Below, piece after piece: positions 41,701 to 49,796 of a stretch of DNA of 64,000 bases. Each line of letters starts with the position of its first letter. Positions within the stretch are counted from its first letter, which is position 1. This DNA comes from Flavobacterium sp. J49 (GTDB lineage Bacteria > Bacteroidota > Bacteroidia > Flavobacteriales > Flavobacteriaceae), in contig NZ_JAAQQU010000104.1 of the NCBI RefSeq assembly GCF_011742145.1, positions 81,938-145,937 on the forward strand. Reading direction: 5' to 3'. The notes under the pieces were generated by a model that made no database searches, was not told the origin of the DNA, and saw only the letters and a program-made list of their open reading frames with translations. The translations under genes and the position numbers were made by a program.

Positions 41701-44411
41701 ATGCCGTATTTATTAGGTTCAGGCGATTTTACACCGACATATGTTTGGTAGGGAGAATAAGTAGTCGAAGCTACATCGGTACTCACATCGCCGCCGCTTT
41801 CGTAAACTTTGGTAATAAACGCAGCTTTCAACATTCCCGGAGCCTGACCTTGAATCGTTGGTTTTATGGGAATAGACGCGCGACCTTGGGCATTGACTTT
41901 TCCGGAGAAAATATTGATTTCTTCGGTGTAGAAACTGCGGGTTGGGTCATCGAATACATAGTTAGAAAATCCTTTGAAAGTCGTTACCTGTTGGGAAAAC
42001 TTGGCCTGAACTTCGGTTTTTAAATCTTTAGCCACGGCACCATGCAACCACAATACTTGGATGTTATTGACATTCTCTTTGCTCGCGGAAAGGATTGGTT
42101 CGTTGAAACTGTTTTTGATTTTCAAACGATTGGGTTTGATGGTTTCAATCTTGATGCTTTTGTAAAAACGCGCGCCACCAATGCTGATTACGGCTTCCCA
42201 ATTTCCGGTAATGTCTTCTGTTTCGGTTGGAATGATGAACTTGTAATGATTCAAGCTGTTCATTTTTTGAACCGCTTCATAAACCGTTTTGCCATTCGGG
42301 TCGTTCATTTTTAATTTAATCGGATGCGATGCCGGTAGTTTATTGGCATTGTCATTTAAAATAAAAGACAAATACACCGTATCGCCCGGACGCCAAACGC
42401 CACGTTCTCCGTAGATGTAGCCTTTCAAACCTTTCTGTAATGTTTCGCCGGAAACATCAAAATTACTCACGGACAAAGACAACTCATCATCGAGTTTTAC
42501 GTAAGTACTTTGGTCACCATCACTGACGATGGCAAAATAAGCGTATTTCTCCAACTGGAATGAAGCCACACCATCGCTGTCTGTGGTAGAAGAAGCGATT
42601 TTTTGTTGTTGGAAATTGTACAAATCCACTTTGGCGCCCGAAACCGCTTTGGTAGAAACGATATCACTCACGGCAACCACAACCGATTTATCGGTACCGC
42701 GTTTGGCAATTACGCCTAAATCTGTAGCCAAAATATTGGTCCCGACTTTAGTATTGTAAAAATAATAATCTGAACACGGATCTTGGCTTTCGCGCCATTC
42801 GTAGTCTTCTTCGTAATAGTAATCGTAACCGCTGCTGCTGTAATTCACGTCGTTTTCATCAACCTCTTCTTCATCTTCACGGTTGTAATAGCCTTCGTCT
42901 TCGTCTTCATCCGGAGTAGTCGAAGAAGCACATCTGTACATCGAATACGCTTTTTTATAGGAGAACTCTACTCGATAAATCGCGCCGGGTTCGGGTTTGA
43001 TTATTTTAGAAAGGTCTAAAGCGTAGGTATTCCATTTGGTGTAATCGATGAGATTGTTTTGTTTTAATTCGATTTTGGTCTTGGTAATGGCTTGACCAAC
43101 TTGTCTCAGATTACGCGTTCCGTTGAGCTCATTGTTTTGCAAAAACTGCATGATGTTGTTTTTGTAGATTTTGAAAACCTTAACATCAACGGCATTTAAA
43201 TTAGCGACTTCAAAATTGATTTTCAAATTATTAGAACTTGGCAAAATGTTACCGCTCTTAAGCAATTTTACACCCGGTTTTACTTGTTCGAATAACAGTT
43301 TTTCCGAGTAATTATTCTTCATTTTGTAGCCGTAGATGTTTTCAATGCCTTGAAAAACTTCTACTAATTTACTACCGGAAAACCCATCTTGAGTCGACTG
43401 AACCGCTTCCACGATCTCTTCAACCGCTGCGGCTGCAGTATCAATGGCTACTGCGGTTGTGTCATATACTTCCTGAACTGCTACTGTTTCTGTTGCAGTG
43501 CCTCGGTCGACTTGGGAATCGGGTTCTTTGTTGTAAAATACTTTGAGGACATTACCCATCGTAGCAAACTTGAGATTGCTCGTATTTTCAATCGCTACTA
43601 ATCCTTTGAAATCTTGGTCTTTTTTTAACGGGTCGGAGAAGTTGATTAATACTGATTGGTTATTGGCATCTCCAACTTCAATCTTCAACACTTTGAACTG
43701 ATTTTTACCCGGGATCGGGAATTTGGTTACGCCTTTTTGGTCGATATCCACGTCGTCTCCATCCCAATTGATGAGGATTTCACTATCGTCATCAAAACGC
43801 TGGATGCTGTCAATAATAAATTTAAAATCTGTTGCCGTACTAACGGCTTTGTCAAATTTGATTTTGAGCTTTTTATCGTTCTGAGTGGCTTCAATAATTT
43901 TCTGAGCGTCTTCAAAACTTAGATTGTCAGCCGTTTTCAAGTTGCCGTGCAAGTAATACCAATCTCTGCTGTAAGACTGCAAATCTTGGGTATTAACTAT
44001 AAAATCCTGCTTGATCGTTTTGACTGAAAAGTTAAAATCTTTGAGCTCTTTCGGCACTTTATTAGTGATGTCGGACAAATGCAAAGTGATTTGGTACAAG
44101 GTGTTTTGTTCCAATTTTTCTTTGGGAATAAACGCAATGGTATTGGGTGAAAGCGCCACTACTTTTCCCCTAACGCTGGGAGAAATGTCGAATAAATCTT
44201 CGTCTAATTCCTGATTGGGTTTCCAATCGCTCTTGTTGAAGGCCAATTGGACCCTAAAATCCGAGTTGACCGAGACGAAGCCCGATGAAAATCCTGTAAT
44301 GTAATCTTTGTAGAGTGAGGGATCTGAATCAAAATCGGAAGCCGATTTTTTAGAACAGGATTGCAATAGTAAAATTGCAACAAGCAAACCTAGAATCTTG
44401 CTGGTTTTCAT
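38739..44411 (-). CDS. bacterial alpha-2-macroglobulin family lipoprotein
   Basis: An 1890-residue lipoprotein (lipobox LLQSC, Cys19) thought to trap proteases that enter the periplasm. MG-type beta domains are followed by the bait-region half and the thioester motif GCVEQ in YPHGCVEQTTSSVFPQLYL, then an alpha-alpha toroid domain and a C-terminal MG domain. A hyperacidic, Tyr-rich insertion (42776-42925; 21 of 48 residues Asp or Glu) interrupts the N-terminal half. It precedes pbpC on the same strand, fitting a role in guarding cell-wall repair. Confidence 0.93.
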   Translation of the reverse strand: MKTSKILGLLVAILLLQSCSKKSASDFDSDPSLYKDYITGFSSGFVSVNSDFRVQLAFNKSDWKPNQELDEDLFDISPSVRGKVVALSPNTIAFIPKEKLEQNTLYQITLHLSDITNKVPKELKDFNFSVKTIKQDFIVNTQDLQSYSRDWYYLHGNLKTADNLSFEDAQKIIEATQNDKKLKIKFDKAVSTATDFKFIIDSIQRFDDDSEILINWDGDDVDIDQKGVTKFPIPGKNQFKVLKIEVGDANNQSVLINFSDPLKKDQDFKGLVAIENTSNLKFATMGNVLKVFYNKEPDSQVDRGTATETVAVQEVYDTTAVAIDTAAAAVEEIVEAVQSTQDGFSGSKLVEVFQGIENIYGYKMKNNYSEKLLFEQVKPGVKLLKSGNILPSSNNLKINFEVANLNAVDVKVFKIYKNNIMQFLQNNELNGTRNLRQVGQAITKTKIELKQNNLIDYTKWNTYALDLSKIIKPEPGAIYRVEFSYKKAYSMYRCASSTTPDEDEDEGYYNREDEEEVDENDVNYSSSGYDYYYEEDYEWRESQDPCSDYYFYNTKVGTNILATDLGVIAKRGTDKSVVVAVSDIVSTKAVSGAKVDLYNFQQQKIASSTTDSDGVASFQLEKYAYFAIVSDGDQSTYVKLDDELSLSVSNFDVSGETLQKGLKGYIYGERGVWRPGDTVYLSFILNDNANKLPASHPIKLKMNDPNGKTVYEAVQKMNSLNHYKFIIPTETEDITGNWEAVISIGGARFYKSIKIETIKPNRLKIKNSFNEPILSASKENVNNIQVLWLHGAVAKDLKTEVQAKFSQQVTTFKGFSNYVFDDPTRSFYTEEINIFSGKVNAQGRASIPIKPTIQGQAPGMLKAAFITKVYESGGDVSTDVASTTYSPYQTYVGVKSPEPNKYGMIETGRNNRFDIVTVSENGRPRSVKNLQVSVYRLQSRWWWDASNDNLSNYNTSNATIGYKNFYVNTDASGRGSISFSVPDEDWGNYLIRVTDPNDGHATGVRVYIDMPWWSAKSRSTDGESATMLRFTTDKTNYAVGDKAKISFPSSEGGRAMISIENGTKVLKTIWAKTKKGETIVELPITGDMAPNVYINISLLQPHASTKNDSPIRMYGIVPIEVIDKNTVLEPVLSMPDVLRPEQTVNVKVSEKKGKRMTYTIAVVDEGLLDLTRFKTPNAWTSFYTREALGVRTWDIYDDVIGAYGGKVNQVFSIGGDTDAGGGKAKKANRFKPVVMYFGPFELNGGSKTHQIKLPKYIGSVRTMVVAADAKTSAYGMAEKATQVKSPLMILASLPRKISPSEKVTIPVTLFATEKHIKNVTLQIKTNSSVKVVSNASQIIKFTEPDEKMAYFNLEVGATTGIGKIDIIATSGKEKSTYTVEIDVTNPNPVTNDFTDVVIPPNSSKTITWKTFGVSGSNKAKMEVSSVPTVDFGRRLDYLIQYPHGCVEQTTSSVFPQLYLTEIMDLDATYKQKIQKNVTAGIQRLGNFQLANGGFSYWPGNADADDWGTSYAGHFLIEAEKKGYVLPINFKTKWISYQQKQAKQWRYEKQYGNDFAQAYRLYTLALAGSADLASMNRLRETVGISNESKLRLAASYALVKQNTAGMSLLSKSFIDEQVSDNNYYHYYYGSADRNRAMALETLILLGQKQKAFAIATKLAKNLSSPQWMSTQTTAYGLYAMAKFAKSNGPKGVSISYTNAGKPEVITTDKTLAQRNLSVKMGNNSVTIKNNKKNTLFVRVLNSGILPVGSEKPMQSNVSANVVFKDRKGKAISVSKIAQGTEFYAEVTLTNRKNERVENIALSQILPSGFEIVNTRYTDFGDATSNVADYIDIRDDRANYYFSLKAAETRQFKILLNASYLGKYYLPGLQCEAMYDNEFLARTKGQWVEVVK

Positions 44412-44446
44412 CGTTTAAAAAGAGATTATTTGTTAGAACTTATGCC

Positions 44447-44464
44447 TTGGGAAATTTTTCCCAA
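44447..44464. other. palindrome TTGGGAAA/TTTCCCAA upstream of the A2M gene
   Basis: Perfect 8-nt arms around TT, in the 130-nt gap between tadA and the A2M gene. No T-run follows on either strand. Operator or RNA structure; nothing else is visible in the gap. Confidence 0.35.
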
Positions 44465-44541
44465 TTAGCATTATAACGCTAAAATTATTAAAATATTATT
44501 TACGTTAGGAAATATTTTTTAGGAATATTTTTCTTAACCTT

Positions 44542-44985
44542 TCATTTGCGTTTGGAAGCAAAAAAACGGACCATTAAATCCGAGGCTTCTTGGGCCATAA
44601 CCCCTTTAATTACTTGGGTTTTCGGGTGAAGTTGGGTGCCGAGATTTTCAAAACCTCGTTGCTCATCCGAAGCGCCGAAAACTATTTTGGAAATTTGACT
44701 CCAGTACAACGCGCCGGCGCACATTTGACAAGGTTCTAAAGTGACATAAAGCGTACAGCCTTTTAGGTATTTTCCGCCGATAAAATTTGCTGCCGAAGTA
44801 ATGGCTTGCATCTCGGCATGCGCGGTGACATCATTGAGCATTTCGGTGAGGTTGTGCGTTCTGGCAATCACTTTATTATCGATTACAATAACGGCACCGA
44901 CCGGAATTTCGCCTTTATCAAAAGCCAGTTCGGCTTCCTGCAAAGCTTTCTTCATAAAATACTCGTCGGTGAAAGGGTTTTCCAT
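44542..44985 (-). CDS. TadA-like nucleoside deaminase
   Basis: A 147-residue cytosolic zinc deaminase, probably tRNA-adenosine-34 deaminase or a close relative. The motifs are AHAEMQAI (His, Glu) and LEPCQMCAGAL (PCxxC), with the substrate-side segment GEIPVGAVIV. The ATG at 44985 (MENPFTDEYFMKKALQEAE) fits the family; the upstream Met at 45030 lies inside dxs. It is divergent from dxs, with only 37 nt between the start codons. Confidence 0.9.
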   Translation of the reverse strand: MENPFTDEYFMKKALQEAELAFDKGEIPVGAVIVIDNKVIARTHNLTEMLNDVTAHAEMQAITSAANFIGGKYLKGCTLYVTLEPCQMCAGALYWSQISKIVFGASDEQRGFENLGTQLHPKTQVIKGVMAQEASDLMVRFFASKRK

Positions 44986-44989
44986 AAAA

Positions 44990-44997
44990 CAAAAATA
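44990..44997 (-). promoter_or_regulatory. -7 element for tadA, 4 nt from the start codon
   Basis: Minus-strand TATTTTTG matches TAnnTTTG. Its distance from the ATG (4 nt) predicts transcription starting at or next to the start codon. No convincing -33 element. Confidence 0.45.
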
Positions 44998-45010
44998 CAA
45001 TTTCAATTCG

Positions 45011-45018
45011 TACATTTG
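45011..45018 (+). promoter_or_regulatory. -7 element for dxs, 4 nt from the start codon
   Basis: TACATTTG matches TAnnTTTG and ends 4 nt before the dxs ATG at 45023, predicting a leaderless transcript. No convincing -33 element. Confidence 0.45.
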
Positions 45019-45022
45019 TCCC

Positions 45023-46816
45023 ATGTCCAAAAAATTGCTCCAACATATTAATAACCCCGTCGATTTGCGAAAACTAGACGTCGCTCAATTGCCCGAATTG
45101 GCAAAGGAGTTGCGCGAGTTTATCATTGATATCGTTTCGGTAAAGGAAGGACATCTCGGTGCCAGTTTAGGCGTAGTCGAATTGACCATTGCCTTGCATT
45201 ATGTTTTTGATACGCCCAATGATTTGCTGGTTTGGGATGTTGGACATCAAGCTTACGGACATAAAATTTTAACCGAACGCAGAAAGAAATTCGACACCAA
45301 TCGACAGCTTGGCGGGCTTTCCGGTTTTCCTAAGCGCAGCGAAAGCGTTTATGATACCTTTGGCGTAGGCCATTCTTCTACGGCGATTTCCGCGGCTTTG
45401 GGTATGGCGATTGCTTCCCAATTGAAAGGCGAAAACAAACACCATATAGCGGTAGTCGGCGATGCCTCGATTGCGAGCGGAATGGCGTTTGAAGGTTTGA
45501 ATCATGCCGGCGTTACCGATGCAGATTTGTTGGTGATTTTAAACGACAATGCTATCGGAATTGACCCAAGTGTTGGTGCTTTGAAAAACTATTTGACTGC
45601 GGTTAAAGAAGGCAAAAATCCGAAGCAAAACAACATGATTAAATCGCTGAATTTTAATTATTCGGGGCCGATTGACGGTCATGATTTGCCTGCCTTAATC
45701 AAAGAATTAGAACGACTTAAAAAAGTAAAAGGACCCAAGTTTTTACACATCATAACCACCAAAGGCAAAGGGTTACAAAAAGCCGAAGAAGACCAAGTAA
45801 AATACCACGCACCGGGGAAATTTGATGCTGCCACCGGAGAAATTCACAAAACGGCTACGGAAAATTTGGCGCCTAAATTTCAAGATGTATTTGGATTGAC
45901 CTTAGTTGAATTGGCGAAAGCCAACCCTAAAATAATCGGAATCACGCCTGCTATGCCCAGCGGCAGTTCGATGAAATTTATGATGGATGCATTTCCGAAA
46001 CGGGCTTTTGATGTGGGGATTGCTGAACAGCACGCCGTCACCCTTTCTGCCGGAATGGCGACGCAAGGCATGGTGGTTTTTTGCAACATTTACTCCACTT
46101 TTTTACAACGCGCTTATGACCAAGTAATCCACGATGTGGCTTTGCAAAACCTCCCGGTGATTTTTTGTTTGGACCGAGCGGGATTGGTTGGTGAAGACGG
46201 CGCAACGCATCACGGGGTTTTTGATATTGCGTATTTGCGTTGTATTCCGAATATGATGATTTATGCACCCAAAGATGAAATCGATTTACAAAATATACTG
46301 TATACCGCTTCGTTAGGATTAAAACATCCGATTGCGATTCGTTATCCGCGTGGTCGCGGCAAAAATACGGATTGGAAATTCCCTAGCGATTTTCAAAAAA
46401 TGGAACTTCGCAAAGCACAGAAGTTGAAAAAAGGAAAAAAAGTGGCGATTCTTTCTACCGGAACCATTGCTTATAATGTGACTGCAGCTTTAGGTGAAAT
46501 AGAAGATGACGGTCATTTTGCGCACTATCATTTTGGGTTTATCAAACCTTTGGATGAAAAGAAACTACACAAAATTTGCGATAAATTTTCTACCATCATT
46601 ACCGTGGAAGATGGTGTAACTACCGGCGGATTTGGTAGCGCTATCTTAGAATTTGCCGCCAAAAATGATTATGTGAATGAAATATTTCTTTGTGGCGTAC
46701 CCGATTATTTTATCGAACACGGCACGGTGGATGAACTGCAACAATTTTGCAATATTGATGTAGATGGTTTGAAATCGCTTTTTTCGACTTTGTTGGAGGA
46801 AGAGGAAGAAGATTAG
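45023..46816 (+). CDS. dxs: 1-deoxy-D-xylulose-5-phosphate synthase
   Basis: A 597-residue thiamine-diphosphate enzyme that condenses pyruvate and glyceraldehyde-3-phosphate, the first step of the MEP isoprenoid pathway. It contains HLGASLGVVELTIALHYVFD, the cofactor-binding VVGDASIASGMAFEGLNHAG with the following NDN, and GIAEQHAVTLSAGMAT in the pyrimidine domain. The ATG at 45023 (MSKKLLQHINNPVDLRKL) gives the family N-terminus; the frame upstream of it runs antisense through tadA. It ends in an acidic EEEEED tail. Confidence 0.96.
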   Translation: MSKKLLQHINNPVDLRKLDVAQLPELAKELREFIIDIVSVKEGHLGASLGVVELTIALHYVFDTPNDLLVWDVGHQAYGHKILTERRKKFDTNRQLGGLSGFPKRSESVYDTFGVGHSSTAISAALGMAIASQLKGENKHHIAVVGDASIASGMAFEGLNHAGVTDADLLVILNDNAIGIDPSVGALKNYLTAVKEGKNPKQNNMIKSLNFNYSGPIDGHDLPALIKELERLKKVKGPKFLHIITTKGKGLQKAEEDQVKYHAPGKFDAATGEIHKTATENLAPKFQDVFGLTLVELAKANPKIIGITPAMPSGSSMKFMMDAFPKRAFDVGIAEQHAVTLSAGMATQGMVVFCNIYSTFLQRAYDQVIHDVALQNLPVIFCLDRAGLVGEDGATHHGVFDIAYLRCIPNMMIYAPKDEIDLQNILYTASLGLKHPIAIRYPRGRGKNTDWKFPSDFQKMELRKAQKLKKGKKVAILSTGTIAYNVTAALGEIEDDGHFAHYHFGFIKPLDEKKLHKICDKFSTIITVEDGVTTGGFGSAILEFAAKNDYVNEIFLCGVPDYFIEHGTVDELQQFCNIDVDGLKSLFSTLLEEEEED

Positions 46817-47010
46817 TAGTGGCAAAGTTGCAGAGTTTTGATTCTTTATGGTTTAAAAGATTAAACCACAAAAGACACAAAGAAAAACATAGACACAAAG
46901 AAATTAGGATGTGACTATTTTAATAAATAACAGATTTATCTCTTTTGTGACTTTTGAATACTTTTGATTCTTTGTGGTTGAAAAAATTATGCCCACAAAA
47001 GGCACAAAGA
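46817..47010. repeat. AACCACAAAAGACACAAAG words in the dxs-dgt gap
   Basis: The 197-nt gap between convergent dxs and dgt has no gene. It holds a GTGGCAAAGTTGCAGAG word (46819-46835), then AACCACAAAAGACACAAAG (46864-46882) and a second GACACAAAG. An inverted CTTTTGATTCTTTGTGGTT (46961-46979) and CCACAAAAGGCACAAAG (46992-47008) follow. The same words form the pbpC leader palindrome at 38653-38735. Confidence 0.6.
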
Positions 47011-47013
47011 TCT

Positions 47014-48348
47014 TTAAGCCGTCACAATCTTATTCAACTCCACCGCTTTTCCGTCGGTTAACATCGAGATATAATGACAAATGTGGAGCAATCTTTCGTA
47101 GAGACTTTCTTTTTCCAAATGGTGTTTTTCGGGTAGAATTTTCATTAACAACTTATCGTAATTCGTGGCTTTTCCGTCATACGTATTGTTATACGCCGTG
47201 ATGAATTTGTCCAACAAATTATTGATGATTTGGTAACCCGAAAGCTCTTTCTCGATTACTTCTCTACTTTGGTAAATGTTCTTTACGCTTAGCTTGATGA
47301 TGTCGTCCATTTGGGCTTTGTACTTACTTTTATCGGTTAAGGCAAAGTGGAATTTCCCCTGTAAAATCGCCTCTTCGTTTTCAATAAACACGCGAACGGC
47401 ATCGTTGATTAAGTTGCCAATCGCCAACGCGCGCAAGTAGCTGATTCGGTCTTCTTTGGTGGTTAAGGTTTGGTATTTCGCAGCATCAATCGTGTCTTTG
47501 ACTAGTTTGATTAAATATTCCAACGCATAATCTTCGGAAACTAAACCGAGATTGATGCCGTCTTCAAAGTCGATTATCGTGTAGCAAATATCATCGGCCG
47601 CTTCGACTAAAAACGCTAACGGATGTCTTTCATAACCGACATCATCACCGGTTTTGTTGGATATCATTCCTAGTTCTTCTGCGACTTCTTTGAAAAAAGC
47701 CACATCCGATTGGAAGAAACCATATTTTTTATCGGCTATATTTTTGGTGGGTTTTTTGGGTAGACTTTCTTTCGGATATTTGGTAAAAGCACCCAAGGTG
47801 GCATAAGACAAACGCAAACTGCCTTCGATTCCCGGACGCGAACTCGTTAGTACTGAAAATCCATTGGCATTGCCTTCAAAATCGACTAAATCCTGCCATT
47901 GTTTTGGCGTTAGTTGGTCTTTGTACTGTTGGCCTTTCCCAATCGAAAAATATTCTCCAATCGCTTTTTCGCCTGAATGTCCGAATGGTGGATTGCCAAT
48001 ATCGTGTGCCAAAGCAGCGGCAGCGACTATTGCCCCGAAATCATTCATGTGATAGCCGTGGATTTCTTTGAGATACGGATATTTTTCGATAATTTTTTTG
48101 CCGACTAATCTTCCGATGGAACGACCAACGACGGAAACTTCCAAACTGTGGGTCAAACGCGTGTGAACGAAATCGGTTTTCGACAAAGGAATGACTTGGG
48201 TTTTGTCTTGTAAACTTCTGAAGGCCGACGAAAAGATAATACGGTCGTAATCGACTTCAAAGCCGAGACGCGTGTCGTCTTGTTCAATGCGCAATCTTTT
48301 GCCGGTATCGCCTTGGCGTTTTAGAGATAAAAGTTGTTCCCAGGTCAT
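47014..48348 (-). CDS. dgt: deoxyguanosinetriphosphate triphosphohydrolase-like protein
   Basis: A 444-residue HD-domain enzyme that hydrolyses dGTP or other dNTPs to the nucleoside and triphosphate. The HD motif chain is HTRLTHSLEVSVVGR, AHDIGNPPFGHSGEKAIGEY and later AADDICYTIIDFEDGI. It starts MTWEQLLSLKRQGDTGKR, the usual N-terminus of the family. With nrdA/nrdB close by, the region controls dNTP supply from both sides. A REP-like repeat lies in its leader. Confidence 0.92.
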   Translation of the reverse strand: MTWEQLLSLKRQGDTGKRLRIEQDDTRLGFEVDYDRIIFSSAFRSLQDKTQVIPLSKTDFVHTRLTHSLEVSVVGRSIGRLVGKKIIEKYPYLKEIHGYHMNDFGAIVAAAALAHDIGNPPFGHSGEKAIGEYFSIGKGQQYKDQLTPKQWQDLVDFEGNANGFSVLTSSRPGIEGSLRLSYATLGAFTKYPKESLPKKPTKNIADKKYGFFQSDVAFFKEVAEELGMISNKTGDDVGYERHPLAFLVEAADDICYTIIDFEDGINLGLVSEDYALEYLIKLVKDTIDAAKYQTLTTKEDRISYLRALAIGNLINDAVRVFIENEEAILQGKFHFALTDKSKYKAQMDDIIKLSVKNIYQSREVIEKELSGYQIINNLLDKFITAYNNTYDGKATNYDKLLMKILPEKHHLEKESLYERLLHICHYISMLTDGKAVELNKIVTA

Positions 48349-48365
48349 ATTGATTAAGGATTTGG

Positions 48366-48389
48366 CCCTTCGACAAGCTCAGGGTGACA
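48366..48389. repeat. REP-like repeat in the dgt leader
   Basis: CCCTTCGACAAGCTCAGGGT followed by GACA contains the stem CCCT/AGGG. From general knowledge this sequence is a common dispersed repeat in many bacterial genomes. Here it falls in the predicted 5' leader of dgt. Confidence 0.6.
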
Positions 48390-48401
48390 TTATTATTATA
48401 T

Positions 48402-48409
48402 CAAAAGTA
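48402..48409 (-). promoter_or_regulatory. -7 promoter element of dgt
   Basis: Minus-strand TACTTTTG, 53 nt upstream of the dgt ATG, matches TAnnTTTG. No clear -33 element; it would lie in the end of the preceding gene. Confidence 0.45.
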
Positions 48410-48413
48410 CATT

Positions 48414-48866
48414 TTAATTTATATTTTTCTTCATGCAAACGCTGTTTTCCACGCCTATGTATTGCCCAAAGTTTTCGGTGATTTCGTAGCCGAGTTTTTG
48501 GTACAAACCAATGGCATCTTTTTGCAGGTAACCGGTTTCGAGTAGGGCCAATTTATAACCTTCTTCTTTGGCCCAAAGTTCGAGTTCGGTTAAAATGGTT
48601 TTGGCGATGCCTTTGCCGCGGTATTCGGGCAAAGTGTACATGCGTTTGATTTCGGCGGTTTGGGAGTCGTATTCTTTGTAAGCACCAATACCAACTGCTA
48701 TGTCATTTTCATAACAAATTAAGGCATTTTTGAGCAAGTTGGTTTTGTTGAATTGGGCATAAAACTCGTGATCATCGCCATCGAGAATTCGCAAATAGGC
48801 ATCGAGTTCGATTACTAAATTTTCGAAATCTTTGTTGTCGGAAGTGGTTCTGACGATTGAAATCAT
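48414..48866 (-). CDS. GNAT family N-acetyltransferase
   Basis: A 150-residue acetyltransferase. The acetyl-CoA loop is in PEYRGKGIAKTILTELELWA (R-G-x-G-x-A type), preceded by AEIKRMYTLP and followed by LALLETGYLQKDAIGLYQKLGYE. Substrate unknown. It is adjacent to the RDD gene (1-nt gap), so the two are co-transcribed. Confidence 0.9.
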   Translation of the reverse strand: MISIVRTTSDNKDFENLVIELDAYLRILDGDDHEFYAQFNKTNLLKNALICYENDIAVGIGAYKEYDSQTAEIKRMYTLPEYRGKGIAKTILTELELWAKEEGYKLALLETGYLQKDAIGLYQKLGYEITENFGQYIGVENSVCMKKNIN

Positions 48867-48867
48867 C

Positions 48868-49389
48868 TTATTCTTCGTTAGGATTTGATTTGGATTGATA
48901 AAACTCGCGTTTTTCTTGCTCTAAGGCTCTTTTATCGACTACATAGGTTTTGGAAATGCTGTCGTGCCAACCTTTGGCAGACGACCCCATGAACAATGAT
49001 AGTACGAATGGCAACCAATTAAGCGGAATCAATCGGCAAAGGGAACGTACTAAAATCATTTCGTGATTTGGTTTTTCTCCGTTTTCGTCGACCACTACCG
49101 TTTGGGTAATCCATTTTCCGACGGTTCTGGCGGTGAATATTTCAAAGACATTGTAATAAAACAAAGTAACGCTTGCGGTAAAAGTATATTGTTGCCAAAC
49201 ATCTACGGCAAAATGATCGAGATAGGCTTTGCTTTCTTTGAGTTCCATTCCGGCTACCATAAAAACCAACACAATGAAAAGCAATAGTAATTGCACCAAA
49301 GAATCGATTAGCAAGTTGACAAACCTTTGTCCATGAGAAGCCAAAAGCGCTTCGGAAATCAAGAATGGCTTTCGTAGATTTTGTTCCAT
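48868..49389 (-). CDS. RDD family membrane protein
   Basis: A 173-residue protein with a short cytosolic N-terminus and the RDD-type segment LASHGQRFVNLLIDSLVQLL (Arg then Asp in the first helix). A second hydrophobic helix lies near residue 70, and the conserved TVGKWITQTVVVDENG follows. Function unknown; members are small multi-pass inner-membrane proteins. The C-terminal 25 residues are charged. Confidence 0.85.
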   Translation of the reverse strand: MEQNLRKPFLISEALLASHGQRFVNLLIDSLVQLLLLFIVLVFMVAGMELKESKAYLDHFAVDVWQQYTFTASVTLFYYNVFEIFTARTVGKWITQTVVVDENGEKPNHEMILVRSLCRLIPLNWLPFVLSLFMGSSAKGWHDSISKTYVVDKRALEQEKREFYQSKSNPNEE

Positions 49390-49394
49390 AACTG

Positions 49395-49619
49395 TTATTC
49401 TTTTTGGTTGGCCAAAAAGAAATTTCTGGATTTCTTCGGGTATTGGTTATAGCTTTTATCGCTTGGGTTGGCAATCACCGATTTGATGTTGATTTCGTCT
49501 CCGAGTTTGAAACTCGCTTCGGTGTATTTATAATCCAATAAATATTCACCACAGAAATAATTTCCGTTTTCGTCTTTTTCAATGATGCCGGTGTAAACCC
49601 CTTTTTTTTCTTTTGACAT
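49395..49619 (-). CDS. small hypothetical protein (74 aa)
   Basis: A 74-residue soluble protein starting MSKEKKGVYTGIIEKDENGN and ending in QYPKKSRNFFLANQKE. I do not recognise the family. The ATG at 49619 is chosen because the longer open frame upstream is translation of repeat element C. It is 5 nt upstream of the RDD gene, so it heads the RDD-GNAT transcript. Confidence 0.7.
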   Translation of the reverse strand: MSKEKKGVYTGIIEKDENGNYFCGEYLLDYKYTEASFKLGDEINIKSVIANPSDKSYNQYPKKSRNFFLANQKE

Positions 49620-49634
49620 GATGTTTGTTTTTTT

Positions 49635-49726
49635 TAGCCCCGATGGCAGTGACATCCTTTTAGACCTGTCAGGTTTTAAAAACCTGACAGGTCTAAAAGA
49701 TATAACGGACAGCGGGAAATAGCTCC
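49635..49726 (+). repeat. dispersed repeat element, copy C, with 20-bp perfect palindrome
   Basis: It starts TAGCCCCGATGGCAGTGACA and ends AACGGACAGCGGGAAATAG then CTCC. Its interior is a perfect palindrome, TTTTAGACCTGTCAGGTTTT (49658-49677) with its reverse complement (49679-49698) and a one-base centre. It lies between nrdA and the 74-residue gene. Confidence 0.75.
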
Positions 49727-49796
49727 TAAAATTAATAAAAACAGCCATCTAACGACAGCTGTTTTCTATATTCTTTTTCTTTTTTCTATTCTCTGA

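Noticed and set aside
49620..49748. A longer N-terminus for the 74-residue protein
   Set aside because: The extra codons are repeat element C read in frame; the internal ATG at 49619 gives an ordinary soluble protein.
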